Shown here in pieces: positions 53,289 to 62,021 of a DNA stretch of 64,000 nt. Numbering within the stretch: position 1 is the first letter of the stretch; each line of letters begins with the position of its first letter. The translations under genes were made by a program, and so were the position numbers. The stretch is from Psychrobacter aquimaris. Its GTDB lineage: Bacteria > Pseudomonadota > Gammaproteobacteria > Pseudomonadales > Moraxellaceae. The DNA lies in the NCBI RefSeq assembly GCF_016107525.1, contig NZ_JABASR010000001.1, forward strand, positions 186,001 through 250,000. The letters run 5' to 3'. The notes under the pieces were generated by a model that did no database searches, was not told where the DNA came from, and was given only the letters and a program-made list of their open reading frames with translations.

Positions 53289-54413
53289 CTATATTTTTAT
53301 GCGGGTGCTTTTGATTAATGGCTTTGGTTGCTGCTGAGTAATACAATGAATATTACCGCCACCAAAAACAATCTCTCTCGTTCGTACCCCCACTACTTGA
53401 TGCTGCGGAAAGACTTTTTCAAGCTGCTCAATAGCGAGTGCATCATTTTTATCATCATATTGGGGCACGATGACAGCGTCATTACAAATGAGAAAATTGG
53501 CATATGAGGCGATACAAACATCGCCAGTCAAGCGTGGTTTGGCATCGTCAGACTGCACAATGTCATAGTCATCAGGCAAGGTCACTGGCTGCTGGGTACA
53601 GCAAAGCTTATGAACTTTTAAGCGTCTGCCTTTTGCATCGGTTATATTCGAGAGCTGTTCATAGGCTTTTTGCGTTGCTTCATAAAATGGATGCTCAGGG
53701 TCGTCAGTGTATAAACAAACCACTTCACCAGGCCGCGCAAAACAGGCAATATCATCGACATGACCGGTAGTCTCGTCAGGATCGATCCCATCATCAATCC
53801 AGAGCACTTTTTGTACATTGAGATAGGATTTTAACTTATCTTCAATTTGCTGCTCGCTCAGGTGCGGATTACGCCCAGCGCTAAGCAAACACATACGTGT
53901 GGTCAGAACCGTGCCTTCACCATCGACATGAAATGCACCACCTTCCATCACAAAGTTATCCGTGCGATAGCGGCTAATATCTAGCTGCTCACACAAGCGC
54001 TCCGCTAACTTATCATCATCATCCCAAGGCGAGTAGAGGCCATCATAGTCGCCGCCCCACGCATTGAATGTCCAATCACAAGCGCGTAGCTCACCAGCAT
54101 TATTAACTAAAAATGTCGGGACGGTATCACGTGCCCACGCATCATCACTCGGCATGGAAATAACATCGATATCGGCAGGCAAGCTATTGCGGCACTGCTC
54201 ATAGTTATCTGGATTGACCAGTACACCAACCTTGCAAAAAGCATGGATTGCCAATGCGACATCAGCATAAGCTTTCTTAGCAGGAGTGGCTTGTTGTCGC
54301 CAGTTATCTGCTCGATAAGGCCATACCATCCATACTTTTTCTATCTGCTCAAATTCTGCTGGCATATGGAAGCCGTCTTGCTGTGGTGTCGTATCGGTCA
54401 GTAATCTGGACAT
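53289..54413 (-). CDS. aguA: Agmatine deiminase
   Basis: Converts agmatine to N-carbamoylputrescine and ammonia. The 374-residue protein has the pentein fold motifs. MPAEFEQIEKVWMVWPYRADNWR starts it, MPSDDAWARDTVPTF and DWTFNAWGG are substrate-site segments, and EGGAFHVDGEGT is a further block. The catalytic Cys357 lies in FGGGNIHCITQ. AAGGTGA precedes the ATG. The next gene upstream is aguB, 66 bases away, giving the two-step agmatine to putrescine route. Confidence 0.95.
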   Translation of the reverse strand: MSRLLTDTTPQQDGFHMPAEFEQIEKVWMVWPYRADNWRQQATPAKKAYADVALAIHAFCKVGVLVNPDNYEQCRNSLPADIDVISMPSDDAWARDTVPTFLVNNAGELRACDWTFNAWGGDYDGLYSPWDDDDKLAERLCEQLDISRYRTDNFVMEGGAFHVDGEGTVLTTRMCLLSAGRNPHLSEQQIEDKLKSYLNVQKVLWIDDGIDPDETTGHVDDIACFARPGEVVCLYTDDPEHPFYEATQKAYEQLSNITDAKGRRLKVHKLCCTQQPVTLPDDYDIVQSDDAKPRLTGDVCIASYANFLICNDAVIVPQYDDKNDALAIEQLEKVFPQHQVVGVRTREIVFGGGNIHCITQQQPKPLIKSTRIKI

Positions 54414-54479
54414 AAAATCACCTTATCGCATTCATGCGACGATAAAAGTAGTAAGAGATAATTGAAAGTAGTGAATCAA

Positions 54480-55349
54480 TTATCCATGAGTCAGCAGCGT
54501 GCCATACATGGATGGACGGCGGTCACGGAATACCCCCCATTGACGACGTTCGATAGCCAACTGATCTAAATCAAAGGTGGTGCTAATCACTTCGCTTGTA
54601 TCCGCTGATGCTTCTTGTATGATCTCGCCGCGACCATCAGTAATGAACGAGCCACCGTAGAACTGCATCGTGCTGTCATTACCATTTTGGCTGATGGTCT
54701 CAGTGCCAATACGATTAGAGGCGATAACTGGCATCAGATTGGCGGCGGCATGACCTTGCATACAGCGCTGCCAATGTCCTTTTGAGTCAATATCCAGTGT
54801 TGGCTCATCACCGATGGCAGTGGGGTAAAACAGTAGCTCTGCACCCATCAATGCCATGCTACGAGCGCATTCAGGGAACCACTGATCCCAGCAAATACCC
54901 ACACCAATCTTAGCGTATTTGGTTTCCCAAACCTTAAACCCTGTATCGCCAGGGGTAAAGTAGAATTTTTCGGCATAAGGAATGCCATCTGGTATATGAG
55001 TTTTGCGATAGGTGCCGAGTATCTCGCCATCGGCGTCAATCACGGTCACGCTATTAAAAAAGGTATTGCCTGATTTTTCATAAAAGCTGATGGGTAATAC
55101 CACTTCTAACTCTTTAGCCAGCTGTTTGAAATGATTGATAGCCGCATTGTCAGCAACGGTAGTGGCCAGCTTAAAATAGTTAAATTCATGAACTTGGCAA
55201 AAGTACGGCGTTTCAAACAACTCTTGGACCAAGATGATGTTGGCACCACCTTTAGCAGCTTGCGTAATCAAGTTAGTGGCGGTAGTAATATTTTTTTGTA
55301 TGTCCCAACCACAAGCCATTTGAGTAGTAGCAACGGTAACGTTTCGCAT
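54480..55349 (-). CDS. aguB: N-carbamoylputrescine amidase
   Basis: Nitrilase-superfamily amidase that hydrolyses N-carbamoylputrescine to putrescine, CO2 and ammonia. The 289-residue protein has the triad Glu43 (VQELFETPYFCQ), Lys116 (TYRKTHIPDG) and Cys153 (VGICWDQWFPE). The FETPYFCQ segment is typical of AguB within the nitrilases. AAAGGA precedes the ATG. It lies between the antiporter gene and aguA on the same strand. A 12-bp hairpin just upstream separates it from the antiporter gene. Confidence 0.95.
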   Translation of the reverse strand: MRNVTVATTQMACGWDIQKNITTATNLITQAAKGGANIILVQELFETPYFCQVHEFNYFKLATTVADNAAINHFKQLAKELEVVLPISFYEKSGNTFFNSVTVIDADGEILGTYRKTHIPDGIPYAEKFYFTPGDTGFKVWETKYAKIGVGICWDQWFPECARSMALMGAELLFYPTAIGDEPTLDIDSKGHWQRCMQGHAAANLMPVIASNRIGTETISQNGNDSTMQFYGGSFITDGRGEIIQEASADTSEVISTTFDLDQLAIERRQWGVFRDRRPSMYGTLLTHG

Positions 55350-55402
55350 GATCTAAATCCTTTTAATACCAGATGAATAATACTGTATAAAGATAATGGG
55401 TT

Positions 55403-55445
55403 TTGTTGCCTAACAAAAAATTAGAGATGGTTCGTTAGGCAACAA
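55403..55445 (-). terminator. Hairpin between nhaC-type gene and aguB
   Basis: TTGTTGCCTAAC / GTTAGGCAACAA is a perfect 12-bp stem with a 19-base loop. It may attenuate or process the transcript between the antiporter and agu genes; no clean U-tract follows. Confidence 0.5.
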
Positions 55446-55470
55446 TGACAATCCTAGCACTGGGTTTGGC

Positions 55471-56964
55471 TTACGCCATCATGTAACCCAACCCTAAGAA
55501 GGCTGCGACGGATAGACCTGCTCCCAGCATTGCATAGGGGAACTGCGTAAAGGCATGCTGCATGGGTGAGCAGCCAGCGCCTTGCGCGGCAAGTAAGGAT
55601 GAGTCACTAAAGAAACATGCATGACTACCAAACGAGGACGCGGATAATAATGCGCCAATCATAAGAGGCGTACTCACGCCAAGAGCAAGTGATATCGGGA
55701 AGACAATCGGCATTGCCAACACATACAGACCCCAACTTGATGATGTGGCAAAGGTTAAGAACGCCATGACCGCAAAGATGACCGCAGGGAAAATAACAAT
55801 CGTCATATAAGGGGTAATCGCCTCAATCACATAGGTGGTCATGCCAAGCTCATCATTGATTGCTTTTAAGAAAAAGCCGCCAATAACCGTTGAGAGCGGA
55901 TAGAGCATAACTTTAAAGCCTTTAAAGATAGACTCTACTTGCGTCTCAAAGCTCAAAATACCTTGCATCCAATAGACAATAACGGTCACAAAACAGGTTA
56001 GCAACGCACCGCGCAACAGATCGACTTCGAAGTAAATGGTTGAGACAATGAGCAAAATCATTGGGAAGGCAAAGTTGGCGATATTGGCTTTGAACGATAA
56101 TTTGCGTTTGGCTTGGACGTTTGAGACCAGTTGTTCTTCTACAAATGCCTCAGGAACAGGGTGACCTGATTTGGCGCGTTTCTCGGCTTTTTTCATGGGG
56201 CCCCAGTCACCTAATACGCCGTAAGCTACCAAGAACACGATTAGGAGAGCGAACCACGCATACGCCATATAAGGAATGGCGCTGATATAAAGGCCAAGAC
56301 CTTCACCTTCTATGGCCACGCCATTCTCTTCTAATAGGCCTGCAAAGTACACGGCCCAAGTAGAGATAGGAACGATCACACACATGGGTGCTGCGGTGGA
56401 GTCGACAATATAGGCGAGTTTTTCGCGAGAAACACCATAGACATCCGTGAGTTTTTTGACAGATGTGGAGACAGCAAGGCAGTTTAAATAATCATCAATA
56501 AAGACCACCACACCTAGCGCAAAAGTCGCGAGCAACGACTGACGTCGCGACTTAATAATTTTTTGCAGCCATTCACTAAAGCCATCTAGGCAACCACTAA
56601 TCTCAAGCAATTGAATGAGTCCACCCATCAGACCACAGACGAGCACAATCCAGATAATGGTCTCATTGCCCAATACCATTGACATATTATCTGCAAAAGG
56701 TGAAACCAGATCAAAAGGATTGAGCATCACGAGGCCCGCGACACAGCCTGCAATCATAGATTCGAACGGTCGCCTAGAGACAATGGCGATGACGAGCACC
56801 AACAAGGTTGGTAATAAGGATAGGGCTCCCCACGATTCGTCTGGGCCACGGGTAGTTGATAGCCACGCAAATGCTAAGTAGATAGCGATTGCGCCTAGCA
56901 CGGTGAGAAATACTCGCTTATTATGATACTGTCCTTCGACAGCGTCATTGAGCTTCATGTTCAT
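55471..56964 (-). CDS. NhaC family Na+/H+ antiporter-like transporter
   Basis: A 497-residue membrane protein with about 11-12 segments, of the NhaC (ion transporter) family. Conserved stretches are LVCGLMGGLIQLLEISG, FIDDYLNCLAVSTSVKKLTDVYGVSREKLAYIVD (split by a loop), VIVPISTWAVYFAGL and a C-terminal GSHACFFSDSSLLAAQGAG. Members exchange Na+ and H+, and some carry amino acids or other organic ions. Here the gene lies between puuB and aguB, so a polyamine-related exchange is possible but unproven. GGGAGC precedes the ATG. Confidence 0.85.
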   Translation of the reverse strand: MNMKLNDAVEGQYHNKRVFLTVLGAIAIYLAFAWLSTTRGPDESWGALSLLPTLLVLVIAIVSRRPFESMIAGCVAGLVMLNPFDLVSPFADNMSMVLGNETIIWIVLVCGLMGGLIQLLEISGCLDGFSEWLQKIIKSRRQSLLATFALGVVVFIDDYLNCLAVSTSVKKLTDVYGVSREKLAYIVDSTAAPMCVIVPISTWAVYFAGLLEENGVAIEGEGLGLYISAIPYMAYAWFALLIVFLVAYGVLGDWGPMKKAEKRAKSGHPVPEAFVEEQLVSNVQAKRKLSFKANIANFAFPMILLIVSTIYFEVDLLRGALLTCFVTVIVYWMQGILSFETQVESIFKGFKVMLYPLSTVIGGFFLKAINDELGMTTYVIEAITPYMTIVIFPAVIFAVMAFLTFATSSSWGLYVLAMPIVFPISLALGVSTPLMIGALLSASSFGSHACFFSDSSLLAAQGAGCSPMQHAFTQFPYAMLGAGLSVAAFLGLGYMMA

Positions 56965-57023
56965 ATTTACGCTCCCTGTAAAACATCATTGTTTTTTTAA
57001 ACAAGCTCTATTCTATGGTTGAC

Positions 57024-57060
57024 GCTCGATAGACAGTAGCGAATTAACTTTCTATCGAGC
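57024..57060 (-). terminator. Hairpin between puuB and the nhaC-type gene
   Basis: GCTCGATAGA / TCTATCGAGC: perfect 10-bp stem, 17-base loop, in the 195-base gap. Probably partial termination or transcript processing. Confidence 0.45.
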
Positions 57061-57159
57061 CCCATCACAACAATCCATTGCTATGACAGGTCAATGTAAC
57101 GACAGCTTTTGAAATAAAAGCACTTCATTCAGTGTTTATTATTCAAGGCTTTTATGCGT

Positions 57160-58512
57160 TTACATGCCAGTGGTATCTTTTAGCGCATACCACCATGAGC
57201 CCATGACCGAGTAAGGGACTCGCAGTGCTCGACCACCTGGGAACGGAATCCAAGGAATTTGTGCAAAAGCGTCAAACTCTTTGGTTTTGCCATTGATGGC
57301 ATCAGCCAAGATTTGTCCAAACAAGTGCGAACCCGTCACGCCATGACCACTATAACCATGGGCGAAATATACTCGCTCATGCAGTTTACCCATTTGCGGC
57401 ACGCGAGAAAAAGACAAGGCAAAATTACCACTCCACGCATAGTCGATTTTGACATCACGTAGCTCAGGGAAAATTTTGTTCATATTTGGTCTGATTTTGG
57501 CGGTGATGTCGGCGGGATCTTGACCACCGTAGACCGTACCGCCACCAAACAACATGCGCTTGTCTGCTGAGAGACGATAGTAATCAAGAATATAGCGTAC
57601 ATCTTCGACACAGACATCGGTGGGTAGTAGCTGATCGGCTAAATCACCTAACGGCTCGGTCGCGATGATTTGTGTCGATACAGGCATGACACGGTCAGTC
57701 AACTTAGGAATAACTTTATTAAGATAAGCATTACCGCACAGAATCGCTTGTTTACAAGTGACAGAGCCAAATTCAGTGATGACTTTGATAGAGTCGTCGG
57801 AATACTCAATATCTACCACCAAGGTATTTTCATAAATAGTACCGCCACCTTGTTCGATAGCCGCCGCTTCACCTAGTGCAAGGTTTAGTGGGTGAATATG
57901 TCCGCCTGAGTGGTCAATGACGCCGCCCACATAGGCATCTGATTTTATATGTTCTTGAATGCCATTTTTATCCAGCATCTCTCTATCATGCATGCCATGG
58001 CTTTCCCACAGCGCATGCGTTTCTTGTAAGTCTTTTAGCTGTCCGTTGTTTAGCGCCGCAAAGATATTCTTTTCTTTGAGATCACAGCTGATATCGTAAT
58101 TTTTGACAAAACGGCGAATAATTTTGCCACCGCGCGTGACCAGCTGACCGACGAAGTCTGCGTTTTGTTGACCATAAGATTTTTTGATTTTTTGTAGGCT
58201 AGCATTTAAACCGTTGACGATCTGCCCGCCATTACGACCTGATGCGCCCCAACCAATCTGCGCGCCTTCGAGTACGACAACTTCGTGATCTGACTCAATC
58301 AGGTGCACGGCAGTGGATAGGCCGCTAAAGCCGCCACCGACCACACAGATTTCTACTTGGATGTCATTTTCTAGCGTCGGTCTATCAGGCTTAGGGTTGC
58401 GACTGGCAGCGTAATAGCTGTCAGGATATTGACCTTTGTCTGAATAGTGAGGGATATTGCGCGTGTTATTAGACGGCTTGTTAGTAGTCGGTGTCGCGTT
58501 GCTATTTGACAT
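57160..58512 (-). CDS. puuB: Gamma-glutamylputrescine oxidase
   Basis: FAD amine oxidase of the D-amino-acid-oxidase type that oxidises gamma-glutamylputrescine to the aminobutyraldehyde with H2O2. From ATG 58512, one base after the puuA stop, it has 450 residues. ATG 58521 overlapping puuA is an alternative. The frame opens at 58596. The first 55 residues are polar, followed by the FAD motif VVGGGFSGLSTAVHL and GASGRNGGQIVNGLN. The substrate region is YFAHGYSGHGVTGSHLFGQI. Tight coupling with puuA supports the assignment. Confidence 0.92.
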   Translation of the reverse strand: MSNSNATPTTNKPSNNTRNIPHYSDKGQYPDSYYAASRNPKPDRPTLENDIQVEICVVGGGFSGLSTAVHLIESDHEVVVLEGAQIGWGASGRNGGQIVNGLNASLQKIKKSYGQQNADFVGQLVTRGGKIIRRFVKNYDISCDLKEKNIFAALNNGQLKDLQETHALWESHGMHDREMLDKNGIQEHIKSDAYVGGVIDHSGGHIHPLNLALGEAAAIEQGGGTIYENTLVVDIEYSDDSIKVITEFGSVTCKQAILCGNAYLNKVIPKLTDRVMPVSTQIIATEPLGDLADQLLPTDVCVEDVRYILDYYRLSADKRMLFGGGTVYGGQDPADITAKIRPNMNKIFPELRDVKIDYAWSGNFALSFSRVPQMGKLHERVYFAHGYSGHGVTGSHLFGQILADAINGKTKEFDAFAQIPWIPFPGGRALRVPYSVMGSWWYALKDTTGM

Positions 58513-58513
58513 A

Positions 58514-59857
58514 TTAAACATCCTGTAAATAGGTGAGGTATTCAAGGTTGGTGACTTGCTGGGCAAAGCGTTTGGCTTCTTGCTTTTTGACGGCAATCAA
58601 CAGCTCAATCATCTCGCTTGGGAATAGCGAATCGATGATATCGCTGCTTTCAAATTTACGGATGGCCGAGAGCCAATCTAACGGCAAGGTCTTCAGTTCC
58701 GCTTCGTTATAAGTAATGCTATTGACGGGTTCTGGCGCCTCTAACTTGTTTTCGATGCCATATAACATACCTGCTAATACGGCACTACAAACCAGGTAAG
58801 GGTTGGCATCAGCGCCAGAGACACGGTGCTCGATACGACGTGCTTTGGTATCGCCACCAGGGATGCGTACGGCTGCTGTGCGGTTTTCATAACCCCATGA
58901 CACATTGTTTGGTGCGAGCGTGCCGGGCGTAAAGCGACGATAAGAGTTAACGTGCGGTGCAAACAATAATGTACAGTCTGACATAGTCTTTAATAATCCA
59001 GCGACTGCATGGCGCAAGATATCCGAGCCTTCATCTGACCCATCATCGAAGACATTATTGCCGTCTTTATCTAGTAAGCTGCAATGCACATGAAAACCAT
59101 TCCCCGATTGTAGGCCAAAAGGTTTTGCCATGAATGTCGCGGTGAGTTTGCGGCGCGCTGCCACTGCTTTGACGACCTGTTTGAACAAAATAGCATCGTC
59201 GGCCGCTTTTAACGGATCGTTCACGTGCAATAAATTAATCTCAAACTGACCACAGCCATTCTCAGCCAAAGCGGCATCTACTGGGATATCGAGCTTTTCG
59301 CACTGTGCATAAACTTCGTCTAAAAATTCATCGAATTGTAATAGATCATTGATACTCAGAATTGAGGTTTTATTCAGTCTTAGACCGCTTTTGGGACGGA
59401 TAGGTGGTCTTGGGGTTTCGCCTTCAGTATAGTCAACCAAATAAAATTCCAGCTCCGTTGCCATCACAGGAGTTAGACCAAGTGCTTGGAATTTTTTGCT
59501 GATGTAATCCAAAACGTGTCTGGCATCACCGTAATAAGGTTCGTTGTTTTCTGTATAAAGCCAAACGGGCAATAGCGATGAAGGCGCACTGGTATTAAGA
59601 AGCGGATAGGCGGCACGACCAGTAGGACGGGCAATGGCATCGATATCGCCATTACATTGAGAAGACTCGATGACATCAGCACCCCAAATATCGACGCCTA
59701 AGATAGATAAAGGCAGTCGTATCGCACCATTTTCTGCTTTTTCCATTTGATTGAAAGGGATGCGCTTACCACGAAGTAAGCCATTAATATCACCTGCCGC
59801 AACATAAACATATTCTGTGTTGTTTGCAGATTCGACCATTCCATTGGTTGTCGTCAT
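58514..59857 (-). CDS. puuA: Gamma-glutamylputrescine synthetase
   Basis: Glutamine-synthetase-family ligase that joins glutamate to putrescine with ATP. The 447-residue protein has GDINGLLRGKRIPFNQMEKA, the metal/ATP segment ATELEFYLVDY, NGFHVHCSLLD, then FTPGTLAPNNVSWGYENRTAA and RIEHRVSGADANPYL. The YVYVAAGDINGLLRGKRIP opening distinguishes PuuA-like proteins from glutamine synthetase. ATG follows AGGAAGA. First gene of the minus-strand polyamine cluster; divergent from puuD-puuR. Confidence 0.92.
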   Translation of the reverse strand: MTTTNGMVESANNTEYVYVAAGDINGLLRGKRIPFNQMEKAENGAIRLPLSILGVDIWGADVIESSQCNGDIDAIARPTGRAAYPLLNTSAPSSLLPVWLYTENNEPYYGDARHVLDYISKKFQALGLTPVMATELEFYLVDYTEGETPRPPIRPKSGLRLNKTSILSINDLLQFDEFLDEVYAQCEKLDIPVDAALAENGCGQFEINLLHVNDPLKAADDAILFKQVVKAVAARRKLTATFMAKPFGLQSGNGFHVHCSLLDKDGNNVFDDGSDEGSDILRHAVAGLLKTMSDCTLLFAPHVNSYRRFTPGTLAPNNVSWGYENRTAAVRIPGGDTKARRIEHRVSGADANPYLVCSAVLAGMLYGIENKLEAPEPVNSITYNEAELKTLPLDWLSAIRKFESSDIIDSLFPSEMIELLIAVKKQEAKRFAQQVTNLEYLTYLQDV

Positions 59858-60217
59858 GTCTATTCTTCCTATGAATGTTTAGAATTACTGGGATTGTGGT
59901 TACGACTGTTATTACGTGTTGATAGTGAGTGTGTATGGGCCAGTGATGAAATTTATAACTAACACTTGATAGAGCAGTAGTTGGTAAGACGGTGCTTGGT
60001 TGTTGTCTATATTCATCAAAAGACGCATATCTAATAATTATGAAAAGTTAATTTTATTAATGATATTAACTACTTACCTATATATCTTTTTAGAGTGCTA
60101 CGATTAACTGTAAAAATTACACTCTGCTCTAGTGTCTCGCTGATAACTTCCAATATATGGATGAAAACTATAGTTGTCAATTTTTATTTAAAATTATCTT
60201 AAATTAATACGTTTTTA

Positions 60218-60237
60218 CGATATTAATATTAATATCG
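60218..60237. promoter_or_regulatory. 20-bp perfect palindrome
   Basis: CGATATTAATATTAATATCG reads the same on both strands. It is a strong operator candidate for a dimeric regulator of the divergent puu promoters; the binder is unknown. Confidence 0.45.
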
Positions 60238-60301
60238 GTAATATTGAAATTTATAGTTTACATTTTGTGAGATGTTGTGTTAAATTTTAGCTAAATAAAG
60301 G

Positions 60302-60320
60302 ATTGAACAATATAGACAAT
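60302..60320. promoter_or_regulatory. PuuR-like box upstream of puuD
   Basis: ATTGAACAATATAGACAAT lies 32 bases before the puuD ATG and resembles the E. coli PuuR site pattern ATGGaCAATATATTGaCCAT as I remember it. It fits autoregulation by the PuuR gene downstream. Confidence 0.4.
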
Positions 60321-60352
60321 GAGGTCTGTTTGTTATAACTAGGGAAGACGGT

Positions 60353-61093
60353 ATGAAAAATTCTAGACCTATTATTGCTATTGTTTCTTGTCATAAGATG
60401 GTTGATGGGCAGCCAGCACAAGCGGTGTATCAAAAATATATCGATGCCGTGAATTTTTATGGTGGCAATCCCATACTGCTGCCAAATACTGCTGCCGATA
60501 GCGAAAACTTTGAAGCGCTACTGACCATCGCAGATGGAATTTTGCTAACGGGAAGTTATAGTAACGTGGCACCAACACGTTATGGCGCGACGCACATCGA
60601 AGCAAAACAAGATTTGGGCCGTGATGAGTTAAGCTTTAAATTATTGGCTTATGCAGAAAAAACTGGCACCCCACTATTAGCAGTTTGCCGAGGTTTGCAA
60701 GAGATGAATGTGCATTTTGGTGGCACGCTACATCCTGATTGGCGGGAAGTAGAGGGGTTTTATGAGCCACATTTAGAGGACAATACCCAACCACTTGAGG
60801 TGCAGTATCAGCCAGTGCATGACGTGATTATTCAACCAAATGGCAGGCTTGCCGCCTTTGGTGAGAAATGGCACGTGAACTCGCTACATAAACAAGCAAT
60901 CAATAAAGTAGGTGCGCGTTTATTGGTAGAGGCTCTAGCGCCTGATGGTTTGGTAGAGGCCATCAGCTTATTGCAACATCCATTTATGATTGGTGTACAA
61001 TGGCATCCTGAGTTAAATTATGCACAAGATAGCTTGTCCAAATTTCTATTCAAGGAATTTATCCACCATGCCAGCAAACCACACACGGAATAG
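60353..61093 (+). CDS. puuD: Gamma-glutamyl-GABA hydrolase
   Basis: Class I glutamine-amidotransferase-like hydrolase that releases GABA and glutamate from gamma-glutamyl-GABA. The 246-residue protein has the nucleophile Cys112 in LLAVCRGLQEMNVHFGGTLH. The catalytic His-x-Glu pair is in GVQWHPELNY near the C-terminus. VSCHKMVDGQPAQAVYQKYID opens the protein in the usual way. AGGGAAG precedes the ATG. The 3' end overlaps puuR by 26 bases, so the two are translationally coupled. Confidence 0.93.
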   Translation: MKNSRPIIAIVSCHKMVDGQPAQAVYQKYIDAVNFYGGNPILLPNTAADSENFEALLTIADGILLTGSYSNVAPTRYGATHIEAKQDLGRDELSFKLLAYAEKTGTPLLAVCRGLQEMNVHFGGTLHPDWREVEGFYEPHLEDNTQPLEVQYQPVHDVIIQPNGRLAAFGEKWHVNSLHKQAINKVGARLLVEALAPDGLVEAISLLQHPFMIGVQWHPELNYAQDSLSKFLFKEFIHHASKPHTE

Positions 61094-61841
61094 CATTACT
61101 GAAGCTCATAGAGACACTACCAGCGCTGAGGCTGAGACGAATAATAGCGTCGATAGTAGTGCAGATAGTGATGCCGCCAGCAGTAAAGACACGAACATCA
61201 CTACTGACATCGACACGGATGATATCAGTGGTGATGATGATTTGACAGACTGTGAGATAGCGATGTCAGCCGAAACTGACGAGTCGGCAGAAGAGGATAT
61301 CGGTAAAAAGATCAATCAGCTGCGCCTCGCAAAAGGCTACTCGCAACGTAAGCTCGCGAAATTGTCAGGATTAACCAATACTTCTATCAGCTCCATCGAG
61401 CGCAATAAAGTTAGCCCAGCAGTGAATACGCTAAAGGCAATTTTGGCGGTGTTGGGCTCTGATTTGACCACATTTTTTAGTGATGAATGGAAGGAGCCAA
61501 AGGCGAGAGTCGTGGTAACGCCAAAGGATTTGTTGGAGCTGAGCGAACCGAGTAGTAGAGTGTCACTAAGACAGGTATATAACTGTAGCACCACAAAGAA
61601 TTTGGGTTTTTTGATTGAGGTGTATCAACCAAACAGCTCAACCGAAGAAAAAATTGCCCACGAAGGTGAAGAGATTGGCACGGTCATTGAAGGCAAAATT
61701 CTTATCCGTATCGATGAGACTACATATCTATTAAACCAAGGTGACAGCTACGTGATTGATACCATTCGACCACATACTTTTATCAACCCTACTGATGGCG
61801 TGACTCGCATTGTTAGTGCGCATACCCCAACGACTTATTAA
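61068..61841 (+). CDS. puuR: XRE/cupin transcriptional repressor PuuR
   Basis: Repressor with an N-terminal helix-turn-helix and a C-terminal cupin that senses putrescine in E. coli. The preferred ATG is 61068 (MPANHTRNS), with AAGGA nine bases upstream, giving 257 residues. The frame extends to 61020. An acidic Ser/Thr/Asp-rich extension of about 80 residues precedes the HTH (INQLRLAKGYSQRKLAKLSG, TNTSISSIERNKVSPAVNTL). The cupin has EEKIAHEGEEIGTVIEGKI and GDSYVIDTIRPHTF. The acidic extension is absent from the E. coli protein. Confidence 0.9.
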   Translation: MPANHTRNSITEAHRDTTSAEAETNNSVDSSADSDAASSKDTNITTDIDTDDISGDDDLTDCEIAMSAETDESAEEDIGKKINQLRLAKGYSQRKLAKLSGLTNTSISSIERNKVSPAVNTLKAILAVLGSDLTTFFSDEWKEPKARVVVTPKDLLELSEPSSRVSLRQVYNCSTTKNLGFLIEVYQPNSSTEEKIAHEGEEIGTVIEGKILIRIDETTYLLNQGDSYVIDTIRPHTFINPTDGVTRIVSAHTPTTY

Positions 61842-61899
61842 ATTAACGTTTTAATAGCCGTTTAAGTTGATGTTCAAATAGTCATGGTAATCTTTCACG

Positions 61900-61951
61900 G
61901 TACCAAAAAAAACGCTGCTTCTATTTTGAGAAGCAGCGTTTTTTTTGGTAC
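61900..61951. terminator. Very long bidirectional terminator
   Basis: GTACCAAAAAAAACGCTGCT plus three more bases pairs perfectly with its partner, giving a 23-bp stem and 6-base loop. A and T tracts are built in. It ends puuD-puuR and the converging glycosyltransferase gene. Confidence 0.9.
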
Positions 61952-62021
61952 GAAAGGAGTCGTTATAAGGACATGCCTTAGCAGGCTGTTAGATAGTAAC
62001 CTAAGTAACACAGTAATAGGT

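Larger units (their letters stand above)
59858..60352. other. puuA-puuD divergent control region
   Basis: About 495 bases, very AT-rich between 60040 and 60300. It holds a 20-bp perfect palindrome (60218-60237) and a PuuR-box-like sequence (60302-60320). No gene seen. Confidence 0.55.
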
